Shown in pieces: positions 1 through 6,086 of a DNA stretch of 64,000 bases. Within the stretch, counting starts at the first letter, position 1. Each line of letters begins with the position of its first letter. Made by a program: the position numbers and the translations under genes. Below the pieces are notes generated by a model. The model had not been told where the DNA came from. It did not search any database and was given only the letters and a program-made list of their open reading frames with translations. Origin of the DNA: Rhizobium sp. (lineage in GTDB: Bacteria > Pseudomonadota > Alphaproteobacteria > Rhizobiales > Rhizobiaceae); contig JAPZUE010000007.1 of assembly GCA_027533385.1 (NCBI GenBank), positions 124,001 through 188,000 on the forward strand, written 5' to 3'.

Positions 1-511
1 AGACGAAGGCCAGCATGTAGAAGGAGCCCGTGCCCGGGCCGAAGACGCCGTCATAAAAGCCGATCATCGGCACGAAGGTCAGGCCGAACATGAAGGGTGT
101 CATGCGCTGGTGGCTGTCGACGTCGGAAAGGTTCGGCTTCAAAGCGAAATAAAGCGCGATCGCCACCAGCAGAAAGGGCATGAAGGCGCGCAGCACGGCA
201 GCCGGAACGAAGCTCGCGACCACGGCGCCAAGCGCACCGCCGATCACCGCCATGGCGGCCATCGGCAGCTGCTTCTTCAGGTCCACATGGCCCTTGCGGG
301 CATAGGCAAGTGTTGCGGACCCCGCACCGAACATCGACTGCAACTTGTTGGTCCCAAGCGTCTCCAGCGGTGGAATGCCCGCGATCAGCATGGCGGGGAT
401 GGTGATCAGCCCGCCGCCGCCCGCAATCGAATCGATGAAACCGGCGATGAAGGCGGCAATGAACAACAGCAGCAAGGCTTGAAATGCGAGATCGACCACG
501 GAGAGACTCAA
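1..511 (-). CDS. TSUP (TauE/SafE) family membrane exporter, C-terminus cut by window edge
   Basis: The minus-strand frame reads a hydrophobic protein with the TSUP hallmark segment IDSIAGGGGLITIPAML near residue 20, followed by the GTNKLQSMFG motif. Both are typical of the TauE/SafE family, which exports sulfite, sulfoacetate or related organic anions across the inner membrane. Three to four membrane segments are visible before the window ends, so the 3' part is missing. I place the start at a TTG at 511; a GTG at 499 is an alternative. No strong ribosome binding site precedes either. The gene diverges from the cobalamin cluster. The substrate cannot be deduced. Confidence 0.8.
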   Translation of the reverse strand, partial: MSLSVVDLAFQALLLLFIAAFIAGFIDSIAGGGGLITIPAMLIAGIPPLETLGTNKLQSMFGAGSATLAYARKGHVDLKKQLPMAAMAVIGGALGAVVASFVPAAVLRAFMPFLLVAIALYFALKPNLSDVDSHQRMTPFMFGLTFVPMIGFYDGVFGPGTGSFYMLAFV

Positions 512-689
512 GTGAGGTTTTGCACGCGGGCAGGGAAGGTGCGTTGTTGTGGACCAATCGCCTCGGCGACGCAACCTTGCACGCCATGTCGCGCGGGTCG
601 CATAAGGGACATTCTGTGGACTGGCGCTTCCGTCACACAAAGCGCCGCAATCCGGTTTGACCACTGGATAAGCCTTCGATAAAGCTCAG

Positions 690-825
690 GGTAATGTGCG
701 ACGGCGCCTGTTCGACAGGCTGGAAATAGTCCGGTGCGGCCGACCCAATCCGGGGGCCAATTCCGGAGCTGTCCCAAAGGCCATGGACCGTGCCGCAAGG
801 CGCGATAAGTCCGGCGCTTCGTACA
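690..825 (+). promoter_or_regulatory. Candidate cobalamin riboswitch upstream of cbiX-cob operon
   Basis: The leader holds the conserved 5' half of a cobalamin riboswitch in order. A GGCGCC element lies at 703-708, a P2-like hairpin CCTG-TTCGA-CAGG at 707-719, GGAAATAG at 722-729, CCGGTG at 731-736, a G+C-rich arm, AATTCCGG at 759-766 and GCTGTCCC at 768-775. This matches the usual order GGTGCC / GGGAA / CCGGTG / AATCCGG / GCTGCCC. The 3' half is divergent: the expected CGCAACTGT is not seen, and the B12-box position reads only AAGTCCGG (807-814) before it drifts. Its position 33 bases before the cbiX start fits repression by cobalamin at translation initiation. The assignment rests on motif order, not on a covariance-model score. 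Confidence 0.55.
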
Positions 826-857
826 GAAAGAAAAACGAAGCAGGGAGGCCTTGTATC

Positions 858-2267
858 ATGGCGGAAAAACTCGGAATCATGGTCTGCGGCCACGGCAGCC
901 GCAATCAGAACGCGGCGAAGGAATTCGCCGTGATCGCGGAGGCGCTGCGCGCCCGCAATCCCGACATGCCGGTGGAATACGGCTATCTCGAATTCTGCAA
1001 CCCGGTGATCTCGGCCGGCCTCGACAGCCTGCGGGAGCAGGGTGTGACCCGCGTGCTGGCGGTCCCCGGCATGCTGTTTGCCGCAGGCCACGCCAAGAAC
1101 GACATCCCCTCGGTGCTCAATACCTATCAGGCGCAGCACAAGGATTTCGTCATCAATTACGGCCGCGAGCTCGGCATTGACCTGAAGATGATCCGTGCCG
1201 CCGGCGACCGCATCCAGACGGCAGTCGACGAGGCGAACGAGACGCTTGGCTTCGTCGACAAGCATGAGACGCTGTTGATGGTTGTCGGTCGCGGTTCGTC
1301 CGATCCTGATGCCAATTCCAATGCCACCAAGGTCATGCGCATGCTCTGGGAAGGCATGGGCTTCGGCTGGGGCGAAACCTGCTATTCGGGCGTGACCTTC
1401 CCGCTGGTCGAGCCGGGCCTGACCCATGCCGCCAAGCTCGGCTACAAGCGCATCGTCGTCTTCCCCTATTTCCTCTTCACCGGCGTCCTGGTGAAGCGCA
1501 TCTACAGCTACACGGATGAGGTGGCGGCGCGGCATCCGGAGATCCAGTTCGTCAAGGCGAGCTATTTGAACGACCACCCGCTGGTGCTCGATGCCTTCCA
1601 GGACCGCGTCAGGGAGATCCTCGAAGGCGCGGCAGTGATGAACTGCCAGATGTGCAAGTATCGCGAACAGGTGCTCGGCTTCGAAGCGGATGTCGGCCAG
1701 CCACAGGAGAGCCATCACCACCATGTCGAGGGTATCGGCGGCGGCCTGGAGAACTGTCCCTGCAAGGGCGACTGCGATGCCTCCTGCCGCGACCCCGATT
1801 TCTGCCGCGAGCATGGTCTGCCCTGGACGCCGGTGCACAGCCATGCCGAGCCGGCGCCGCTGAAGCCCGTCCCGGTCGCTAAGGCCTTCGACTATGCGCC
1901 GTCCTTTACCCTCGGCGGTAAGTATGCGGCGCTGAAGGACAAGACGCCGGATGCCGAGCTGCAAGCCGTCATGGACGCCCCGTCCTCGGGCAAGGCCGCG
2001 CATCACGAGCATGGACCGAACTGTGGCTGCGGCCACCACGACCATGATCATGGGCACGATCATAATCACGCCCATGCGCACGACCATGGGCACCATCACC
2101 ACCATGATGACCATGATCACGGCCACCATCATCATGGTCACGATCACGGTCATGATCACGCGCATGACCATGGCCATGCGCATGGCCACGATCACCATCA
2201 TCACCACGCGCCATATCCTCATGCTGATCATCCGCTGGGGCCAAAGTCGATGCAGAAGAAAAAGTAA
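858..2267 (+). CDS. cbiX: CbiX-type sirohydrochlorin chelatase with Cys-rich and very long His-rich tail
   Basis: This 469-aa protein begins with the chelatase motif GHGSRNQNAA (His12). A second half-domain contains VVGRGSSDPDANSN and FPYFLFTGVLVKRI, the two-domain architecture of long CbiX. The family inserts cobalt (or ferrous iron) into sirohydrochlorin. After residue 261 comes MNCQMCKYR and then a cluster of cysteines (NCPCKGDCDASC). Residues 382-460 are about half histidine (roughly 40 His) mixed with Asp, Gly and Ala. Known long CbiX proteins also carry a His-rich stretch and a CxxC centre, but this tail is unusually long and suggests metal storage or delivery. The start is set by the SD CAGGGAGG at 841-848. 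The stop overlaps the next start by one base, so the two are probably translationally coupled. Confidence 0.9.
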   Translation: MAEKLGIMVCGHGSRNQNAAKEFAVIAEALRARNPDMPVEYGYLEFCNPVISAGLDSLREQGVTRVLAVPGMLFAAGHAKNDIPSVLNTYQAQHKDFVINYGRELGIDLKMIRAAGDRIQTAVDEANETLGFVDKHETLLMVVGRGSSDPDANSNATKVMRMLWEGMGFGWGETCYSGVTFPLVEPGLTHAAKLGYKRIVVFPYFLFTGVLVKRIYSYTDEVAARHPEIQFVKASYLNDHPLVLDAFQDRVREILEGAAVMNCQMCKYREQVLGFEADVGQPQESHHHHVEGIGGGLENCPCKGDCDASCRDPDFCREHGLPWTPVHSHAEPAPLKPVPVAKAFDYAPSFTLGGKYAALKDKTPDAELQAVMDAPSSGKAAHHEHGPNCGCGHHDHDHGHDHNHAHAHDHGHHHHHDDHDHGHHHHGHDHGHDHAHDHGHAHGHDHHHHHAPYPHADHPLGPKSMQKKK

Positions 2268-3313
2268 TGCCGCTCTTCGATCGCATCCTGATCGTCGACT
2301 GGTCGGGGGCCGGGCAACCGGTCACCGGCAAGAACTCGCTCTGGGCATGCCTCGCCCGGCGCGAGGGCGATGGTCATGCGATCGAATGGAACGAGAATTT
2401 CTCGACCCGCCATGCCTTCATGCAGCGGCTCGAGGCCGTGGTCGGCGCTGCGGTCGCTGAAGGCCAACGCCTCCTCTGCGGTTTCGACTTCGCCTTCGGC
2501 TATCCGGCGGGCACCGCCGAGCGGCTGACGGGCAGCGCGGACTGGCGGGCCCTCTGGCGCAAGATCGCGTACGAAATCGAGGATGCGCCCGATAACCGCA
2601 ACAACCGCTTCGATCTCGCCTCGCGCTGGAACGCCACCCATTTTTCCGGCGAACCGCGCTTCTGGGGACGCCCGCATCAGCATGTCTATGCCGATCTCTC
2701 CGACAGGAAGCCGCCTGCACCGACAAAGGCTCCGCTTGCCTTCCGCCGCTCGGAGCAGTTCGCCAAGGGCGCGAAATCCGTCTGGCAATTGAGCTACAAC
2801 GGTTCCGTCGGCAGCCAGACATTGCTCGGCATTAACAGGCTGTCTCGCTTCCTCGACGAGAGCGGCCACGCTGAACATGTCGCCGTCTGGCCATTCGAAA
2901 CGGGTTTTGCTGCGACTTTCGACAAGCCTGTTGTCTTTGCGGAGATCTACCCCTCGCTCTTCACGCTGGCCTCTCAGGACGAGGTGAAGGACCAGGCGCA
3001 GGTTCGCACCGTCGCCGAGGCTTTCGCCAGGTTCGATGCGGATGGCCGTCTTGCAACGCTGCTGGATCGGCCGCCGATGCTATCAGACGAGGAGGTCGCC
3101 GTTTCGATTGCGGAAGAGGGCTGGGTGCTCGGGATCGGGCATCGGGAACTGAAGATCGCGTGCGAAGACACCCCCCTCTGGCCTGCCGGCCATCTCCCCT
3201 ACAAGGGGGGAGAGCGGACTGCGGCTATCACTGAGGCCACCACACGGCACACCCCACTCTCCCCCCTTGTAGGGGAGATGTCGCGCAGCGACAGAGGGGG
3301 GTATCCCCAATGA
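2267..3313 (+). CDS. Unidentified protein of the cob operon (possibly RNase H-like/DUF429-like), repeat-derived C-terminus
   Basis: I do not recognise a named family with certainty. The 348-aa protein starts with ILIVDWSGAG (Asp11) and has GFDFAFGYP near residues 72-80. The spacing of these two Asp-bearing strands resembles predicted RNase H-fold DUF429 proteins, which is an inference only. Tyr, Trp and His are frequent in the middle, and no membrane segment or signal peptide is visible. It sits between cbiX (1-base overlap) and cobH (ATGA overlap), so it belongs to the cob transcript and may assist corrinoid synthesis. The last 47 residues (from about 302, starting TPLWPAGHLPYKGGE) are encoded by a palindromic repeat. 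The ancestral protein probably ended shortly after IGHRELKIACED. Confidence 0.75.
   Translation: MPLFDRILIVDWSGAGQPVTGKNSLWACLARREGDGHAIEWNENFSTRHAFMQRLEAVVGAAVAEGQRLLCGFDFAFGYPAGTAERLTGSADWRALWRKIAYEIEDAPDNRNNRFDLASRWNATHFSGEPRFWGRPHQHVYADLSDRKPPAPTKAPLAFRRSEQFAKGAKSVWQLSYNGSVGSQTLLGINRLSRFLDESGHAEHVAVWPFETGFAATFDKPVVFAEIYPSLFTLASQDEVKDQAQVRTVAEAFARFDADGRLATLLDRPPMLSDEEVAVSIAEEGWVLGIGHRELKIACEDTPLWPAGHLPYKGGERTAAITEATTRHTPLSPLVGEMSRSDRGGYPQ
3170..3303. repeat. RIME-like palindromic element R1, coding in frame at the end of the preceding gene
   Basis: The left arm reads CCCCCCTCTGGCCTGCCGGC followed by CATCTCCCCTACAAGGGGGG. The right arm returns CTCCCCCCTTGTAGGGGAGA and ends CGACAGAGGGGGGTA, giving long inverted ends with smaller internal palindromes. 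Three similar elements occur in the next 5 kb. The left arm is read in the frame of the upstream gene. The right-end GAGGGGGG (about 3294-3301) lies 8 bases before the cobH ATG and acts as its apparent ribosome binding site. Elements of this look are common between genes in rhizobia (RIME/ABC-type mosaics); I name only the resemblance. Confidence 0.85.
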
Positions 3314-3954
3314 CGTCGCCCCTCGACTACATCCGCGACCCCGCTGAAATCTACCACCAGTCCTTCGCCACCATCCGCGAGGAAGCTGCTCTCGACCGTT
3401 TCCCCACGGTCTTGCAGCCGCTTGTCATCCGCCTCATCCATGCCTGCGGCATGGTCGATCTCGCCGATGATATCAGGTGGTCCGAAGGCGCCTTCGAGGC
3501 CGGTGCCGCAGCACTTGAAAAGGGTGCCCCGGTTCTTGTCGATGTCGAGATGGTTCGCCACGGCATCATTCGCCGCCTGCTGCCGGTCGAAAACCAGATC
3601 CTCTGCCTCCTGAACGACGAGCGCGTACGGCCGAAGGCGTACGAAATCGGCAACACCCGCTCGGCCGCACAGGTCGATCTCTGGGACGAGCATCTCGCAG
3701 GTGCCGTGGTCGCGATCGGCAATGCGCCGACGGCGCTCTTCCGTCTCTTGGAACGCATCGACGCCGGCGCGCCGAAGCCGGCGATCATCCTCGGATTTCC
3801 GGTGGGCTTCGTGGGGGCCGCCGAAAGCAAGGACGAATTGATCGCCAATTCCAGAGGCATTCCCTATATCGCGGTGCGCGGTCGCCGGGGTGGCTCGGCG
3901 ATGGCCTCGGCTGCCGTCAATGCTTTGGCGGGAGGGCTCGGCACCAATGTCTGA
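3310..3954 (+). CDS. cobH: Precorrin-8X methylmutase CobH
   Basis: CobH (214 aa) moves the C-11 methyl group to C-12 to turn precorrin-8X into hydrogenobyrinate. The sequence opens with DYIRDPAEIY and contains RLIHACGMVD, whose His44 corresponds to the catalytic histidine of the family. VDVEMVRHGI, IGNAPTALFRLLE and GFPVGFVGAAESKDEL are further family blocks. The length is normal. The ATG overlaps the TGA of the preceding gene (ATGA), and the G-rich end of repeat R1 supplies the Shine-Dalgarno. The stop lies 8 bases inside cobL, so translation appears coupled through the operon. Confidence 0.97.
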   Translation: MTSPLDYIRDPAEIYHQSFATIREEAALDRFPTVLQPLVIRLIHACGMVDLADDIRWSEGAFEAGAAALEKGAPVLVDVEMVRHGIIRRLLPVENQILCLLNDERVRPKAYEIGNTRSAAQVDLWDEHLAGAVVAIGNAPTALFRLLERIDAGAPKPAIILGFPVGFVGAAESKDELIANSRGIPYIAVRGRRGGSAMASAAVNALAGGLGTNV

Positions 3955-5188
3955 CGCGTCCCACACACCCTGGCTCACCATCATCGGCATCGGCGACAAC
4001 GGGCTGGAAAGCCTCACTCCCGAGGCGCAGGCCATCGTTTGGCAGGCGGAAACGCTTGTTATCGGCGAGCGGCTGGACGCGGTCATCGACGGATCGAGCC
4101 TGCCGGACCTGAAACGCATCCTCACCTGGGGGGCGGGCTTTCGGGAGACGCTGGCCGAAATCCTGAAACTGCGCGGCACGCCGGTCACGGTACTCGCCAC
4201 CGGTGACCCCATGCATTTCGGCATTGGCGCGACGCTCCGGCGTTATGTGGCCGCCGAGGAAATGTTCGTGCTGCCGAGCCCGTCAGCCTTTTCGCTTGCC
4301 GCCGCCCGGCTCGGCTGGCCGTTGCAATCGGTGACGCAGATCTCGCTGCATGGCCGTCCGCTCGCTTTCCTCAACCGACACGTCATGCCGCGCGCTCGCA
4401 TCCTGGCGCTGACTTCGGATGCCTCCACCGTGCAGGCCGCTGCCGTGCTGCTCGCCGAGCGCGGCTTCGGCGCTTCCGTTCTGCATGTGCTCGAACATAT
4501 GGGCGGCACGAAAGAGCGTTTGTTGCGCATGACGGCGCTGGAAATGGCCGAGACCTGCCCTGATATCTCGGATTTCAATACGCTGGCGATCGACTGCGCT
4601 GCCGACGGCCCGCTACTGGCGCCCGTGCCGGGCCTGCCTGATGAGGCCTTTCGCCATGACGGGCAGCTGACCAAACGCGAGATCCGCGCGGCAACGCTCG
4701 CCCAGCTTGCGCCCTTTCCGAATGCCCGCCTCTGGGATGTCGGCGCCGGCTGCGGTTCGATTGCGATTGAATGGATGCGATCTGGCATGGGTACCAAAGC
4801 GATCGCGATCGAGGCGAAGCCCGAGCGGCTGGCAATGATCCGCGACAATGCCGAAATTCTCGGTGTGCCCGATCTTGAAATCGTCGACGGCGAAGCGCCG
4901 GTCGTTCTCGCGGGTTTGAAGACCCCTGATGTGATCTTCATCGGCGGCGGTATCAGCGGTGAGGGATTGTTCGAGGCCTGCTGGGCAGCGCTTCCCCCCG
5001 GCGGACGGCTGGTCGCCAATGCGGTGACGATCGAAGGCGAGGCCAAGCTTGTCGATCTGCGCAGCCGCCATGGCGGAGAGCTGAGCCGAATTCAGGTGGC
5101 GCGCGCGGCACCTGTCGGCCGTTATTGCGGCTGGAAGTCGCTGATGCCGGTGACGATGTGGACGGTCGTTAAGGGAGAGGGCGCATGA
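3947..5188 (+). CDS. cobL: Precorrin-6Y C5,15-methyltransferase (decarboxylating) CobL
   Basis: The 413-aa protein is the two-domain CobL. The N-terminal CbiE-like tetrapyrrole methylase domain (IIGIGDNGLESLTPEA, TGDPMHFGIG, PSPSAFSLAAARLGWP) methylates C5. The C-terminal CbiT-like domain starts at TKREIRAATLAQL and carries the SAM motif WDVGAGCGSIAIEW; it methylates C15 and decarboxylates the acetate chain. The ATG at 3947 follows GGAGGG at 3931-3936 and overlaps cobH by 8 bases; an upstream in-frame start inside cobH would add non-homologous residues. Placing cobL directly after cobH differs from the classical Pseudomonas denitrificans order. Confidence 0.96.
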   Translation: MSDASHTPWLTIIGIGDNGLESLTPEAQAIVWQAETLVIGERLDAVIDGSSLPDLKRILTWGAGFRETLAEILKLRGTPVTVLATGDPMHFGIGATLRRYVAAEEMFVLPSPSAFSLAAARLGWPLQSVTQISLHGRPLAFLNRHVMPRARILALTSDASTVQAAAVLLAERGFGASVLHVLEHMGGTKERLLRMTALEMAETCPDISDFNTLAIDCAADGPLLAPVPGLPDEAFRHDGQLTKREIRAATLAQLAPFPNARLWDVGAGCGSIAIEWMRSGMGTKAIAIEAKPERLAMIRDNAEILGVPDLEIVDGEAPVVLAGLKTPDVIFIGGGISGEGLFEACWAALPPGGRLVANAVTIEGEAKLVDLRSRHGGELSRIQVARAAPVGRYCGWKSLMPVTMWTVVKGEGA

Positions 5189-5200
5189 CGCTGCAAGTTG

Positions 5201-5320
5201 GCCCCTCATCCCCCTGCCGGGACCTTCTCCCCGTGAACGGGGAGAAGGACGCAAAACGGCCGCCGCACCGGCCTTCTCCCCGCTTGCGGCGAGAAGGTGC
5301 CCGAAGGGCGGATGAGGGGC
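5201..5320. repeat. Palindromic intergenic element R2 (different type from R1/R3/R4)
   Basis: The 120-base element starts GCCCCTCATCCCCCTGCCGG and ends CGGATGAGGGGC. It contains a nested hairpin CTTCTCCCCGTGAACGGGGAGAAG and a second TTCTCC/GGAGAA-type pairing. This is the familiar rhizobial style of intergenic mosaic repeat. It fills the gap between cobL and cobI and could form strong RNA structure inside the transcript. Its arms differ from those of R1, R3 and R4, so two repeat families occupy this operon. Confidence 0.85.
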
Positions 5321-5345
5321 ACTTAAGTATTCAGGAACTGCATAC

Positions 5346-6086
5346 ATGACCGGCAAACTTTACGGCCTTGGCCTTGGCCCCGGCGATCCGGAGCTGCTGA
5401 CGCTGAAGGCACATCGGATCCTGACCAGCTGCCCTGTGGTCGCCTATCCGGCGCCCGATACCGGACCGAGCTTTGCCCGCCAGATCGCGGCTCCCTATCT
5501 GACCGCCGCCCAGCTGGAGGTGCCGATCATCGTGCCGATGCGCGTCGAGCGCTTTCCGGCGCAGGACATCTACACAAAGGCTGCCGAGACGCTGTCGCAC
5601 CACCTCGACGCCGGATCGGATGTCGCCGTGCTCTGCGAGGGGGACCCCTTCTTCTACGGCTCCTTCATGTATCTCTTCGAGCGGCTTGCCGATCGTTATC
5701 CGACAGAGGTCGTGCCGGGCGTCTCCTCGATGATGGCGGCGGCCGCTGGCCTTGGTCGTCCACTTGCCGCCCGCAACGACGTCCTGATGGTGCTGCCCGG
5801 ACCTCTTTCGGATCAGGAGCTTGCAGCCCGCATCCAGGCGTCGGGTGCTGTCGCCATCATCAAGCTCGGCCGGCATTTCGCCCGCATCCGCGCCCTGATC
5901 GAAAGCCTCGGGTTGACGGCGCAGGCCGGATATGCGGAGCGGGTCAGCCTTGCCGAACAGAAGCTGACACCGCTTGCCGATGTGGCAGAGGACACCGCCC
6001 CCTATTTCTCGATGATCCTGATCTACAAGGGCGACGAACGCTGGCATCCGGCGCTTGCCAAGAAACTTGGAAGCGGAGCCGCATGA
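5346..6086 (+). CDS. cobI: Precorrin-2 C20-methyltransferase CobI
   Basis: The 246-aa protein has the tetrapyrrole methylase start GLGLGPGDPELLTLKAHRIL. It also has the CobI/CbiL blocks CPVVAYPAPDTGPSFARQIA, CEGDPFFYGSFMYLFERL and VVPGVSSMMAAAAGLGRPLA. It methylates precorrin-2 at C20 to give precorrin-3A. The start ATG lies just after element R2 and has only a weak ribosome binding site (AGGAACTG, 5332-5339). The stop overlaps the next start (ATGA at 6083-6086), coupling it to cbiG-cobJ. Confidence 0.96.
   Translation: MTGKLYGLGLGPGDPELLTLKAHRILTSCPVVAYPAPDTGPSFARQIAAPYLTAAQLEVPIIVPMRVERFPAQDIYTKAAETLSHHLDAGSDVAVLCEGDPFFYGSFMYLFERLADRYPTEVVPGVSSMMAAAAGLGRPLAARNDVLMVLPGPLSDQELAARIQASGAVAIIKLGRHFARIRALIESLGLTAQAGYAERVSLAEQKLTPLADVAEDTAPYFSMILIYKGDERWHPALAKKLGSGAA

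Noticed and set aside
633..2231. Long minus-strand open frame (532 codons) opposite cbiX
   Set aside because: It is antisense to a well-supported gene. Its Met/Val-rich start is the complement of the His tract and it has no ribosome binding site or family match.
2001..2240. His-codon run as a microsatellite or assembly artefact
   Set aside because: Codons vary between CAT and CAC and the intervening residues vary, so it is a true coding tract rather than a simple repeat error.
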